A stretch of 61,810 bases of DNA from Myxococcaceae bacterium (GTDB taxonomy: Bacteria; Myxococcota_A; Polyangia; Polyangiales; Ga0077539): assembly GCA_004297725.1 (NCBI GenBank), contig SCUS01000022.1, positions 1 to 61,810 of the forward strand. The letters are read 5' to 3'. The notes beneath the pieces were generated by a model. The model was not told the origin of the DNA, ran no database searches, and was given only the letters and a program-made list of their open reading frames with translations. The position numbers and the translations under genes were made by a program. Below, piece after piece: positions 7,837-16,919 of the stretch (position 1 is the stretch's first letter; the number at the start of each line of letters is the position of its first letter).

Positions 7837-8694
7837 ATGAGATCTCCGAGGGTGTTCATGGTGGCCTTCGCCGCGCTCGGCGGGTGCAGCGGGACCGTGT
7901 CGACGACCGCGCCCGACGCCGCCGACGTGGTCGACGTCACCGACGCGAGAGACGTGCTCGACGTCACCGACGTGAGCGACGTCACCGACGTGCTCGATGC
8001 GAGAGACGTGGTCGACGTCACCGACGTGAGAGACGTGCTCGATGCGAGCGACGTGGTCGACGTGCTCGATGCGATGGACGTCTCACGGCCCGATGTGGGG
8101 GCGGATGTTCCGGTCGATGCGGGCGTGCGCTGCGGGCCGAGGGAGACGGCCTGCGTGTCGGCTGGCGCGCTGATGTGCACCAACCTCGACAGCGACTCCC
8201 GCCACTGCGGGGCCTGCGGTCGCGCCTGCTGTCCCGGGCAGTTCTGCGCCATCGGAGCCTGCGTGACCGGCTGCCCGGCGGGAATGACGGTGTGCACTCC
8301 CGCCGGGGCCACCTGCCCGCTCTGCGTCGACCTCTCCACCAGCAGCGCCCACTGCGGCCGCTGCAACCTCGCCTGCGCCGACGGTCAGGTGTGCACCCTC
8401 GGCGAGTGCGTGGCGCCCGCCTGCGCGACGGTGACCGAGCCGGCGCCGCCGATGGGCCAGTGCGACGGCCGGGGGCGCATCGCGTGCGAGCGCTGGGCGC
8501 AGGACATCGCGGGAGGACGGCCCACCGTCACCGCGCAGTGCCTCACCTCCCCATCGGGCTGCGCGAAGGCCGACCGCTGCGATGATCCTCGAGACCCGGC
8601 GACCTGCCGCTGCGGCGCCGAGCCGTCCTGCGGCGCCAATCAGGTGTGTGAGCTCGTGGGGCCGACCGCGCGCTGCCGCTGCGCCCGGCCGTAG
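7837..8694 (+). CDS. Cys-rich lipoprotein with Asp-Val repeat spacer
   Basis: 285 codons from ATG 7837. A signal peptide ends in a lipobox-like LGGC (Cys about 16). Residues about 25-90 are a striking spacer of D-V-[VTL]-D repeats (DVVDVTDARDVLD). The rest is Cys-rich with modules such as HCGACGRACC and HCGRCNLAC that are common in myxobacterial surface lipoproteins. These are thought to be cell-surface proteins held by disulfides, with no assigned enzyme activity. The long upstream open frame (from 5743) is antisense to tonB and qor and is not coding. Similar architectures recur at 35645 and 60026. Confidence 0.75.
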   Translation: MRSPRVFMVAFAALGGCSGTVSTTAPDAADVVDVTDARDVLDVTDVSDVTDVLDARDVVDVTDVRDVLDASDVVDVLDAMDVSRPDVGADVPVDAGVRCGPRETACVSAGALMCTNLDSDSRHCGACGRACCPGQFCAIGACVTGCPAGMTVCTPAGATCPLCVDLSTSSAHCGRCNLACADGQVCTLGECVAPACATVTEPAPPMGQCDGRGRIACERWAQDIAGGRPTVTAQCLTSPSGCAKADRCDDPRDPATCRCGAEPSCGANQVCELVGPTARCRCARP

Positions 8695-8701
8695 TGCCTG
8701 G

Positions 8702-8741
8702 GTGACCGTTCAGGAGCGGCTTGCACCCCATGAACGGTTAC
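8702..8741. terminator. Inverted repeat between convergent genes
   Basis: Arms GTGACCGTTCA (8702-8712) and TGAACGGTTAC (8731-8741) pair with one mismatch around an 18-base loop. The hairpin sits exactly in the 79-bp gap between two converging genes, the usual place for a bidirectional terminator. There is no T-tract on either side, so Rho-independent termination is not certain. Confidence 0.45.
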
Positions 8742-8773
8742 GGGCCGGGGACTGACGGGCGGTGGGGCGCCGC

Positions 8774-10714
8774 TCAGCGCGCCGCGCCCGCTTCGATCCA
8801 GTTGCGGATGGTCGCGATGTCTCCCGCGGGGAGCGTCGGCTGCCCTCGCGGCATCGCGCTCCCGCACGGAGGCGCCGTCCCTCCACGGATCTTCAGGTAC
8901 AGCAGGCTCGCCAGCGAATCCCCCGGCGTCACCCGCAGCAGGCCCGACGCGCCGCACGACCCGCCCATCGCGGCGACCCCGGTCCCGCCGGCGCCCACGA
9001 GGTTGGTGTAGGCCAGCGTCTGCGTCGACATGTTGAGCGCCCCCGAGCTGCCGTGGCAGCCCACGCACGCCCGCTGGATGATCGGATACACCGACGCGAA
9101 GCCGCTGCCTGCATCGCGCGGCCCGGTGTCCGTCGCTCCCGTGTCGCGCGGCCCGGTGTCCGTCGCTCCCGCATCGCGCGGCCCTGTGTCCGTCGCCCCC
9201 GTGTCGCGCGGTCCGGTGTCCGTCGCGCCCGTGTCCCTGGGTCCGCTGTCGAGGGGCCCACGGTCGGTCACTCCCGCGTCTCTCACCCCGCTGTCGAGCG
9301 GACCCCGATCGGTCACTCCGGTGTCCCTGGGCCCGCTGTCGAGCGGACCCCGGTCGGTCACTCCCGTGTCCCTGGGTCCGCCGTCGAGCACTGCGCCATC
9401 GCGTGCTCCAGCGTCCATGCCCGCGTCCGTACCCGCGTCGGCCGCTCCGGAGTCCGTGCCCGCGTCGGTGCCCGCGTCCGTGCCCGCGTCCGGCGGGGGA
9501 TCGAGCCACCGCACGATCGCGGCGCGCTCCTCGGCGGTGAGCGTGGCGGGCGGCGGCGGCATGCGCTGCATCTCCACCACCGCGCGACGTATCGCCGAGG
9601 TCTCATCCACCCAGAACTGGTACCGCGTCAGGTTGAGGCTCGCGGTGCCTCCAGGCAGGTGGCACGGCGTGCAGCGCCGGGCGAACACCGGCCGCACCTC
9701 CTGCTCCCACTGCTGCACCCTGGGGTCGACCGAGAGCGCGTAGCGGGAGAGCCTTCCCCCGCCGAGCACCCACACGCTGCCGTTGCCCGAGCCCACCAGG
9801 CGAGCGTCCGCGGGCACGGTCACCCCCGTCGCGAGCCGCACGCCCTCGGTCGCGTCGAAGACTCCGAGGCCTTCCCCCGCGATCATCCACAGGGTGGCCC
9901 CCGCGCGAGCGATCGACCGCACCGCCCCCGTCGTGGTGGGCGCCCCCGGAACCAGCGTCCCGCCCGACTGCTCCCGCCAGAGCCCCCCGGTCGCGGTGCC
10001 CACGACCAGCTTGCCTTCGGCGTCCAAGGCCACCGCGCTCGCGCCTTCGACCGCGTAGTCGGTGAAGCGCTGGCTCATCACGTCGAACACCCGCGCGCCG
10101 CTCGTCGTGCGCGCCGCCACCCGGCCGCCGCCCGCCTGCAGCGTCGCGAAGCTCGGGTCGTTCCACCGCAGCACGCGCATGCCGTCGGCGATCGCGAAGC
10201 CCATGTCGGTCCCGAAGACCACGCGCGTCTCGTCGAGCACGGCCACCGAGCGCACCATCTGGTCGCCCAGCCCGTAGCGCGCGGTGACGTCCTCCAGGGT
10301 CATGCGGTCTCGCACCCGCCAGAGGTGCCCCGCGCCGTCGACCGCCAGCACCCAGCGACCGGCGCTGCCGTCCCCCGCCGGGACGCTCGCCGCGTCGCGC
10401 CACATCATCACCCGCATGTCGCGCGCGAGCACCGCGCCGCCCGAGAGCCACTGCATCCCGCGCTCGCCGAAGACCACCACGTCGTCGCCCGACTCCACCA
10501 CCGCGGTGAGGGTGCCCAGCTCGGCCATCGCGGCGTTCCAGCTCAGGGGCTGCGCCGTGATGGGCTCCGGGGCGACGTCGTCGACGACCCGCACCACGTC
10601 GGCGGCGAGGGCGGCGTCCACGGCGGGGTTCGGGTTCATCGAGGCCTCGTCGCCGCAACCGAGGGCGGTCGCGGCGGCGGCGAGGAGGGCCAGGCGGGAG
10701 GTGGTCTTCTTCAT
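8774..10714 (-). CDS. Exported dihaem-type lipoprotein with beta-propeller
   Basis: 646 codons from ATG 10714, which overlaps the TGA of the preceding gene (ATGA). Signal peptide with lipobox TALGC (Cys20). The N-terminal ~300 residues look like a beta-propeller (repeats ending in W-V/LG-GG). CTPCH at 348-352 and CVGCH at 550-554 are c-type haem attachment motifs. The second is followed by the cytochrome-like ending MPRGQPTLPAGDIATIRNWI. Between them lies a Thr/Asp/Gly-rich spacer of about 120 residues made of PRDTGATDTG repeats. It is the last gene of a four-gene export operon. I infer a periplasmic or surface electron-transfer role. No substrate is known. Confidence 0.75.
   Translation of the reverse strand: MKKTTSRLALLAAAATALGCGDEASMNPNPAVDAALAADVVRVVDDVAPEPITAQPLSWNAAMAELGTLTAVVESGDDVVVFGERGMQWLSGGAVLARDMRVMMWRDAASVPAGDGSAGRWVLAVDGAGHLWRVRDRMTLEDVTARYGLGDQMVRSVAVLDETRVVFGTDMGFAIADGMRVLRWNDPSFATLQAGGGRVAARTTSGARVFDVMSQRFTDYAVEGASAVALDAEGKLVVGTATGGLWREQSGGTLVPGAPTTTGAVRSIARAGATLWMIAGEGLGVFDATEGVRLATGVTVPADARLVGSGNGSVWVLGGGRLSRYALSVDPRVQQWEQEVRPVFARRCTPCHLPGGTASLNLTRYQFWVDETSAIRRAVVEMQRMPPPPATLTAEERAAIVRWLDPPPDAGTDAGTDAGTDSGAADAGTDAGMDAGARDGAVLDGGPRDTGVTDRGPLDSGPRDTGVTDRGPLDSGVRDAGVTDRGPLDSGPRDTGATDTGPRDTGATDTGPRDAGATDTGPRDTGATDTGPRDAGSGFASVYPIIQRACVGCHGSSGALNMSTQTLAYTNLVGAGGTGVAAMGGSCGASGLLRVTPGDSLASLLYLKIRGGTAPPCGSAMPRGQPTLPAGDIATIRNWIEAGAAR
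9115..9400. repeat. 30-bp coding tandem repeats
   Basis: Two related tandem-repeat arrays. The first has about five units of a 30-mer (cgcggcccggtgtccgtcgc core). The second has about three units ending in gtcggtcactccc. They encode the Pro-Arg-Asp-Thr-Gly-rich spacer between the two haem motifs. Near-identical units suggest recent expansion or gene conversion. Confidence 0.75.
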
Positions 10715-12075
10715 GCGCGCAGGAGGGAGCGGATCACGTCGCCGTCGCGGAGGTACTTCCGCGGGTTGACGCCGAAGGCGGAGACGAAGGTCGCGAGCAG
10801 GTCGGGCGGGGCCACCGCGCGGGCGCCGTCGGCGAAGGTGCCGGCGTTGGCGGGCAGCATCTGGTCGTCGTCGGCGCGGCCGAAGGAGGTGTTGCCCACG
10901 AACTTCGGAGAGATCACCAGCGCCGAGCCGTTGGGGTAGTGGTCGCGGCCGAGGGTGAGGTTGATCTGCGGCGTGCGGCAGAAGTCGCTCACCACCATGA
11001 TGTGCGTGTGGTCCGCGAGGCGGCGGCCCATGCGCGTGGGGTGCGGCGCCGCGTCGAGGGCGCGCACCAGCGCGGCGATGGTGTCGAAGAGCTCCTGCTG
11101 GATGAGGGGCTGGCTGCGGTAGTTGTTGGAGTGCGTGTCGTGCGACGCGCTGGAGAAGCTCACGCAGCGCACCAGGTTGCGCTTCATCGCCTCCACCGCG
11201 AAGGCGCAGTTGACCCCCGCGCGGGCCTGGAAGCGCTTGGCCGGCGTGGGGAAGAACGTCGGCTGCGCCGCGGCCAGCGAGGTGGCGTTGAAGATCGACT
11301 GCACGTCCGGAGAGAGCATCCGGGGGAGCGCCTGGAGCTGCAGCCCGAAGCCCTCGATCTCGTCGCGGTACCACGAGCGCGCGGCGAGGTCGCGGGCCTC
11401 CTCGGTGAGCATCGCGGTGACCGCCAGCCGGTCGGCGGCGGTGGTGTTCACGTTGCCGCGGTTGAGCATCTTGGAGAGCGTGTCGACGGAGCTCACCCGA
11501 AGCGGCGAGACGCGCGCGTCGAGGTCGTCGCCGACATACGTGGACGGGTAACCCACGGACACCGTCGGCAGCAGGGACTCCCTGCCGAACTCGTTGGCGA
11601 GCATGGTGTCGATGCTGGCCGCGACGGGCTTGCCCCCGGCGAGGTGCCGCCCGGTGGCCGCGAAGAAGGTGCCGTCGGGGTGGCTGACGGTGTTCATCGC
11701 GAGGCCGTTGATGACCGTGAGCCGGTCGGGCATCTCCGCGAGGGCGCCGATGGCGGGGCCGAAGCGCAGCGACGAGCCCGAGGGCCGCAGGATCTCGAAG
11801 GTGCTGCTGTCGGCGTCGAGCGGGGCGTCGCGCCAGAGGCGGATCGGGGCCGTGTCGATGGTGTCGGTGCTGCCGGGCTCGATGATGCCGCGGCGCTCGT
11901 TGCGCGGGTCGAGGGAGAGGGTCACGTCCCAGCCGCCGCTGGCGTGGATGAGCACGAAGAACTCATCGCTCGCCACCGGGGGGTCGGCGAACGCGCGAAA
12001 CAGCGGCTGGCTCGCGATGCCTGCGCCCGCGGCCCCACCCAGCACCTTCAGGAACGTACGTCGACGGGTGTCCAT
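10711..12075 (-). CDS. Tat-exported DUF1501 protein
   Basis: 454 codons from ATG 12075. It begins MDTRRRTFLKVLGGAAGAG, a clear twin-arginine signal (RRTFLK), so it is folded before export. The body matches the DUF1501 (sulfatase/alkaline-phosphatase-fold) family: FFVLIHASGGWDVTLSLDP at the start, CVSFSSASHDTH in the centre, and DHTHIMVVSDFCRTPQIN with ALVISPKFVGNTSFG near the end. DUF1501 proteins are typically paired with haem proteins in planctomycetes and myxobacteria, as here. Its role is unknown; a metal-dependent hydrolase is possible. It sits 14 nt after the lipoprotein gene and overlaps the following one. Confidence 0.8.
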   Translation of the reverse strand: MDTRRRTFLKVLGGAAGAGIASQPLFRAFADPPVASDEFFVLIHASGGWDVTLSLDPRNERRGIIEPGSTDTIDTAPIRLWRDAPLDADSSTFEILRPSGSSLRFGPAIGALAEMPDRLTVINGLAMNTVSHPDGTFFAATGRHLAGGKPVAASIDTMLANEFGRESLLPTVSVGYPSTYVGDDLDARVSPLRVSSVDTLSKMLNRGNVNTTAADRLAVTAMLTEEARDLAARSWYRDEIEGFGLQLQALPRMLSPDVQSIFNATSLAAAQPTFFPTPAKRFQARAGVNCAFAVEAMKRNLVRCVSFSSASHDTHSNNYRSQPLIQQELFDTIAALVRALDAAPHPTRMGRRLADHTHIMVVSDFCRTPQINLTLGRDHYPNGSALVISPKFVGNTSFGRADDDQMLPANAGTFADGARAVAPPDLLATFVSAFGVNPRKYLRDGDVIRSLLRA

Positions 12076-12089
12076 TGGTCCGTGTCCTC

Positions 12090-12857
12090 TCAGTACAGGT
12101 GGAATTCGGGGTGGCGGACGAGGCCCTCGCACACGCTCGCCCAGCCCGCCTCGGGGCCGTTGAAGCTGCGCGCGCCGGCGTCGGCGTGGCGGGTCACCGC
12201 GCCCTGGTAGAGCGCGCGGAAGCGGGGGATGCGGGACTCCGGGGCGAGCGCCGCGGGGTATCCCAGGATGCGTCGGTGCAGCACGTCGAAGCGGGCGCCG
12301 AACTCCTCGTCGGTGAGGGCCCGACCCCCCGCAGGGAGCTCGAAGCGGAAGAGCACCCGGTCGTTGGTGGCGACGGCGCCGCGGAGGTCGTTCTGCACGG
12401 CGCGCTCGCAGAGGGCGACGCCGATGCGCTCGAAGGCCGCGAGCATGAGGGCGTTGGTCTGCGGCGCGCGGGGGATGTCCACCGCGTAGTCGGGCACGCC
12501 CAGCGCCGAGAGGTAGTCCCCCCAGGTGTCGAAGAGGTTGTCGCTGGTGGCGCCGCGAAGCCGCACCTGGAGCGCCTGCGGGGAGAGTCCGCCGAAGAGG
12601 GAGATGTAGCTGCGGATGAGGGTCTCCGCGGGCATGAGCCTCGGCGGCTCCTTCGGGGTGCGGTCCTGCGCGAGCACCTCGTGGCCGGGGATCTCCGTGA
12701 CCGGCGTGGGGGTGACCTCCGGGGGTCGGGTGACGACGGCGCCCGCGTCGACCGGGGGGGTGGTCACCGGGGGGGTGGTCGCCGGGGCGGGGGTGCTGTT
12801 GCACCCGAGGGTAAAGAGAAGCGCGGCGAGGCAGGCCCGCTGGAGGGTGGTCTTCAC
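12090..12857 (-). CDS. Small lipoprotein of the DUF1501/haem operon
   Basis: 255 codons. GTG 12857 overlaps the TGA of the upstream gene (GTGA). Signal peptide with lipobox FTLGC (Cys about 18), then a Thr/Pro-rich linker and a helical domain (AETLIRSYISLFGGLSPQAL, DEEFGARFDVLHRRILGYP). No catalytic motif or CxxCH is visible. By position it is an accessory subunit of the surrounding exported complex. It resembles the helical domains found in DUF1592/DUF1800-associated proteins only in a general way. Confidence 0.65.
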   Translation of the reverse strand: MKTTLQRACLAALLFTLGCNSTPAPATTPPVTTPPVDAGAVVTRPPEVTPTPVTEIPGHEVLAQDRTPKEPPRLMPAETLIRSYISLFGGLSPQALQVRLRGATSDNLFDTWGDYLSALGVPDYAVDIPRAPQTNALMLAAFERIGVALCERAVQNDLRGAVATNDRVLFRFELPAGGRALTDEEFGARFDVLHRRILGYPAALAPESRIPRFRALYQGAVTRHADAGARSFNGPEAGWASVCEGLVRHPEFHLY

Positions 12858-14773
12858 GGCGTCGCTCCTTCGCGCCAGGTGGCGGAGGCGAGGTTGTTGG
12901 CGGCGCGGTAGGCGTCCGCCCGTAGCAGCGCGCGCACCATCGAGCGCATCCGGAAGCCGCCGCTGCGCAGCGAGGTCACGAGGCTCTCCTGGAGGGGTTG
13001 GTCCTCCGCGGTGAGCGAGCGTCCGAGGAAGGACTCGCTCACGTTCTTCACCACGCAGGAGGCGAACTCCGGCGCGTCGACGATGGCGCGGGCGAGCCCC
13101 GGCGGGCCCTCGTCGGCGTGGGCGAGGGAGCCGTAGGCGCCGCGCAGCATGCCCTGGGCGGAGCTTCCGAAGGCGGGGTCGTAGAAGCTGGTGCAGCCGC
13201 CGTTGGGGGAGTTGCCTCCTCGGGTGGCGCACGCGGGGTTGAGCGCGGGGAAGGCCGCGGGGGGCAGGAAGGTCCACCCCGACTCGGTGACGCGGGTGAA
13301 GTAGGCCGAGAGGGGCTCGAGGGCGGCGTGGCAGGCCGCGCAGCCCGGTCGCACCATCAGGTTGGGCTCGGTGGAGGGGGTGAGCGCGAGGTTCTCGGCG
13401 ACGAACTGACGGCAGAGGAAGGCGTTGTAGACGATGTGCGCCCGCGCCCTGCGGGTGCCGTACTTGGCGAGGAAGATGGGCGTGGTGAGGAGGCCCGCCG
13501 CCTGCGGCCCGCGGTCGTCGACGCGCCGCCAGGTGGCGAGGTCGTGCGGGGTGAGGTCGGTCGGGACGCGCGCCGGGTCGAAGAGCGCCGCGGGCTCGGC
13601 GTAGTCGAACTGGGTGCCGTTGCCGCAGCAGGTGCTGCCCGCGAAGCCCCGGTAGAACTGCGCCGTCGCGCCGTTGACCATGGTGCCCCGGTCGGTGAGC
13701 AGGCCTCGCACGTCGCGGTCGCGCACGAAGAGGTCGTCGAGGAAGTGCACCGCCTCCTGGGCCCACCAGAAGCGCGACCAGTCGCCCTGGGTCTGCGCCC
13801 GGCTGTCGAGGGGCTGATCGGCCCCGAGCGGGACGTTGTCAGGGAGGTTGAAGGCCGCCGGGTCGTTGCCGAGGGAGTTGCCGGGCATGCAGCGCTCGAG
13901 GCCCACGCCGCAGCCGCAGTCGTCGCTCAGCGACACGCCGGTGCCGCTGGTGCACGAGACCATCTGACCGGCGTGCGCGCGGGCGTAGGCGGAGTCCGTC
14001 GGCGGGGCGGTGACGCGGCCGCCGGGGTAGGGCTCCGTGCGGGGCAGCGCCGTGAGCCGGCCGGAGAGGTACACCGCGCCGCGGTCGGCGGTCTGGGCCT
14101 CCTCGCGGCAGACCCTCACCGTGGTGGTGGGGGTGGTGTTGTCGGCGTCCATGAGCAGGCCCGCGACGGGAGAGAGCGTCATCGCCGAGCCGTCGCCGGC
14201 GCTGATGCGCTGCGAGGGCGAGGCGCTGCGGTAGTCGCGGTAGAGCCACCAGGGGCGCACCTCGACGGTCCGCTGGTTCCAGGCGGCGCGGTCGATGGGG
14301 TGGGCGGTGCCGGTGAGGGTGCCGTTGGCGGCGACGGTGATGCCGGTCTCCTCGGGGGAGAGGCAGAAGTCGAGGTCGGACTCCACGCGGTCGCGGCGCT
14401 GCGCCCGGCGGAAGTACACGTAGGCGGGGTTGCCGTCGGGGTCGATCACCCGCACCCGGCGGAGCACCAGCGGGTTGCTCACGAAGTTGAACATCGACCC
14501 CACCTCCAGGCGCAGCGCGTCGAGGTAGACGCGGCGCAGGCGCTCGGCGTAGGCGGCGCCCTGGAGGTGCTGGTCGATCCAGGCGTCGAGGTCGAAGCCC
14601 GGCCGCTCGAAGGCGGCGATCTCGTCGGGCAGTGGGATGCGCCCCTGCAGGTCGATGGAGAGGGCGCGGAAGAGCCGGTACTGCTCCCGCGTCGGGGACG
14701 CGTCAGCGGGCCTTGCGGCTGCGGTTACCGCCCCCAGCAGGGCCACAGCACTCATCGCGTGGATCCATCTCAC
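12854..14773 (-). CDS. Exported c-type haem protein, first gene of operon
   Basis: 639 codons. I choose GTG 14773 because AGGAGG lies 6 nt upstream and the product then starts VRWIHAMSAVALLGAVTA, a good signal peptide. The TTG at 14812 would add 13 residues. The mature N-terminus (REQYRLFRALSIDLQGRIP) resembles DUF1549/DUF1592-type planctomycete cytochrome-associated proteins. CAACH at 478-482 is a c-haem motif. DUF1501 and lipoprotein partners follow with overlaps. These operons are widespread but uncharacterised. I infer an extracytoplasmic oxidoreductase complex. Confidence 0.7.
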   Translation of the reverse strand: MRWIHAMSAVALLGAVTAAARPADASPTREQYRLFRALSIDLQGRIPLPDEIAAFERPGFDLDAWIDQHLQGAAYAERLRRVYLDALRLEVGSMFNFVSNPLVLRRVRVIDPDGNPAYVYFRRAQRRDRVESDLDFCLSPEETGITVAANGTLTGTAHPIDRAAWNQRTVEVRPWWLYRDYRSASPSQRISAGDGSAMTLSPVAGLLMDADNTTPTTTVRVCREEAQTADRGAVYLSGRLTALPRTEPYPGGRVTAPPTDSAYARAHAGQMVSCTSGTGVSLSDDCGCGVGLERCMPGNSLGNDPAAFNLPDNVPLGADQPLDSRAQTQGDWSRFWWAQEAVHFLDDLFVRDRDVRGLLTDRGTMVNGATAQFYRGFAGSTCCGNGTQFDYAEPAALFDPARVPTDLTPHDLATWRRVDDRGPQAAGLLTTPIFLAKYGTRRARAHIVYNAFLCRQFVAENLALTPSTEPNLMVRPGCAACHAALEPLSAYFTRVTESGWTFLPPAAFPALNPACATRGGNSPNGGCTSFYDPAFGSSAQGMLRGAYGSLAHADEGPPGLARAIVDAPEFASCVVKNVSESFLGRSLTAEDQPLQESLVTSLRSGGFRMRSMVRALLRADAYRAANNLASATWREGATP

Positions 14774-14937
14774 GACGCACCTCCTGACGACGCGCGACTT
14801 GCGCTCGGTCAAGTCGCCAGTCTCTCGCGATGGTTCGTCACGTCAACCATCTGAGCGCAAAGATTTCCGGCTGTTGCACGATCGTGACGGAGGGCCGTTG
14901 CGGCGGTGGGGTGTCTCGGCCCCAGCGAACGGCGGAG

Positions 14938-16695
14938 CTACGTCGAGGCCCGCTCGATGCGGCCGCGCACCACGGCGCGGGCGATGGGGTGGTAGCCCGC
15001 GGCGTTGCGCTCGAAGGTCTCCCTGGCGAGCCTCTGGGTCTCGGGCCTGGCGAGCAGGGCGCTGTAGAGCGGAACCAGGTACTTCATCCGGCCCACCGCC
15101 CCGAGCACCCGGGAGACCTCCGGGAGCACCGGGTCGTAGGCGCTCGCCAGCGCCAGCCGGAGCCAGGCGACCTTCACCTCCATGTTACCGGTCGAGGTAA
15201 AGCCGAAGCGCTCGTCGAGGGAAGCGCAGTACGCCGGGGGCTGCGGGCGGGGGAGGCGCTCGAGCCAGAGGTTCCACTCGGTGGTGGAGAGCCGGGTGCC
15301 GGCGTCGGGGAGCGCGTCGCCCATGGCGATCACCGCGTCGAGGCGGGCCGAGCGGGCGGTCGGGGCGTTGTCGGGCATCCCTTCGCCGTCGATCCAGCGG
15401 GGGGCGTCGACGCTCGCCAGCACGCCCGGAAGCTCTCGCTCGGTGAACTCCAGGAAGGCCTCGGTGGTCACGGCCCCGAAGCGGAAGGTCTCCAGGTAGC
15501 GCCGGGCGAAGCGGTCGAAGCGCTCCCTCCCCACCGCCGTCTCGATGGCCCTCAAGAACAGCTCTCCCTTGTCATACGGGACCACGCTGAAGGCCTCGTC
15601 GGGGTCGATGCCCTCGAGGTGGGTGCGCAGCCGGGTGAGGCCTCCGTGGCCCTCGGCGAGGAAGCGCGCGACGGTCTCGTCGAGGTCCTTGCGGCAGATG
15701 GCGGCCACCAGGGCGGCGGTGTCCTGGCCCTCCAGCACCTCGACCATCCGCAGCTCGGCGTAGCGGGTCCATCCCTCGTTGAGCCAGAAGTGCCCCGCGT
15801 GGGCGTTGGTGACGAGGTTGCCGCTCCAGGCGTGGGCGAGCTCGTGCGCGATCACCCTGACCTGCGAACGGTCGCCCGCGAGAAGGGTCGGGGTCACGAA
15901 GGTCAGCCTCGGGTTCTCCATGCCGCCGTAGGGGAAGGACGGGGGCATCACCAGGATGTCGAAGCGGTCCCACGCGTAGGGGCCGAAGAGGGACTCTCCC
16001 GCGGCGAGCATCCCGTCGACCTCGGCGAACTCCCACGCCGCGCCGTCGACCACCGAGGGCTCGGCCCACACCCGAGAGCGCGCTCCAAGCTCTCGCGAGG
16101 CGAGCTCGCCCACCGCGAAGGCGAAGAGGTACGGAGCGATCGGCTGCGGCATGTGCCAGCGCTCCACGGCCACGTCGCCGCGCTCCTCGCGGCCGTCGAA
16201 GGCGGCGGCCATCAATCCCCGCAGGGCGGAGGGAACCGTCAGCGCGGCGGTGAAGGTGATGCGTCGCTGCGGCGTGTCCTGGAGCGGCACCACCGAGCGC
16301 GCGTGGATCGCCTGGCACTGCGAGAAGAGGTAGGGGTGCTTCCCTCCTGCGGTCTGCGCGGGGTCGAGCCACTGAAGGGCGCTCGCGTCGGGGGCGGTTC
16401 GGTACTCGATGCTCACCGAGCGGGTCGAGTCGGGGAGCGAGAGCGAGAGCCGCGACCCGAGGATGTCCTCCGCGGCGTGCAGCTCGAAGGGGACCGCGGC
16501 GCCGCGGTCATCGGTCACCCGGGTGATGTGCAGCGCGCGGGTGTCGAGGTCGAGCGCGCCGGACGAGGGCTCGTCGAAGTGGAGCGTGGCCGTGGCGAGC
16601 AGGGTGCGTGTCGGGAAATCCACGCGCGCCTCCCACGCGAGCGAGCGGACGTGGGCGTGGCGGTCGTCGGTGTACGAGTGGGGGTCGATGCGCAT
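14938..16695 (-). CDS. M1-family aminopeptidase, LTA4 hydrolase-like
   Basis: 585 codons. The gluzincin motif HELAH is at 284-288, with the third zinc ligand E307 in NEGW, and the exopeptidase motif GGMEN at 257-261. The stretch PSFPYGGMENPRLTFVTPT is nearly diagnostic for the leukotriene-A4-hydrolase branch of M1. A C-terminal helical domain (about 470-585) is present, as in that branch. No signal peptide, so probably cytoplasmic. It removes N-terminal residues from peptides. A second M1 enzyme, a lipoprotein, lies at 41040-42905 and belongs to another branch. Confidence 0.9.
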   Translation of the reverse strand: MRIDPHSYTDDRHAHVRSLAWEARVDFPTRTLLATATLHFDEPSSGALDLDTRALHITRVTDDRGAAVPFELHAAEDILGSRLSLSLPDSTRSVSIEYRTAPDASALQWLDPAQTAGGKHPYLFSQCQAIHARSVVPLQDTPQRRITFTAALTVPSALRGLMAAAFDGREERGDVAVERWHMPQPIAPYLFAFAVGELASRELGARSRVWAEPSVVDGAAWEFAEVDGMLAAGESLFGPYAWDRFDILVMPPSFPYGGMENPRLTFVTPTLLAGDRSQVRVIAHELAHAWSGNLVTNAHAGHFWLNEGWTRYAELRMVEVLEGQDTAALVAAICRKDLDETVARFLAEGHGGLTRLRTHLEGIDPDEAFSVVPYDKGELFLRAIETAVGRERFDRFARRYLETFRFGAVTTEAFLEFTERELPGVLASVDAPRWIDGEGMPDNAPTARSARLDAVIAMGDALPDAGTRLSTTEWNLWLERLPRPQPPAYCASLDERFGFTSTGNMEVKVAWLRLALASAYDPVLPEVSRVLGAVGRMKYLVPLYSALLARPETQRLARETFERNAAGYHPIARAVVRGRIERAST

Positions 16696-16919
16696 GGCGC
16701 GCGGAGGCTATCGCAACGGGCCACGCACAGTCATCCGCGCACACATCACGGCACCTGCGGCGAGGTTGGCGTTATCGGACACACCGAAATTCAAGTGAGC
16801 AATGGAGAGACCTTCCGCTCCTCGAATGAACGTGATTGAAGTGATGTGACGCTCCGACTTCAACGGGAGAAGCGAGTGGGCGTCCGGGCAGTCACAACCT
16901 CTTGCTCTGGAGATTCCCC

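Noticed and set aside
7915..8095. Regular short repeats that could be read as a CRISPR array
   Set aside because: They are in-frame codon repeats for D-V-x-D with no spacer/repeat alternation and no cas genes nearby.
8762..10939. Plus-strand 725-codon frame opposite the haem lipoprotein
   Set aside because: Composition is low complexity (Arg/His/Pro) and the opposite strand carries the CxxCH and signal motifs.
12858..13766. Upstream extension of the small lipoprotein frame to 13766
   Set aside because: It overlaps the haem protein in another frame. The signal peptide and GTGA overlap mark the start at 12857.
14900..14935. Possible terminator hairpin (GGGGTGTCTCGGCCCC)
   Set aside because: Stem only about 5 bp with mismatches and a wide loop, and no T-tract.
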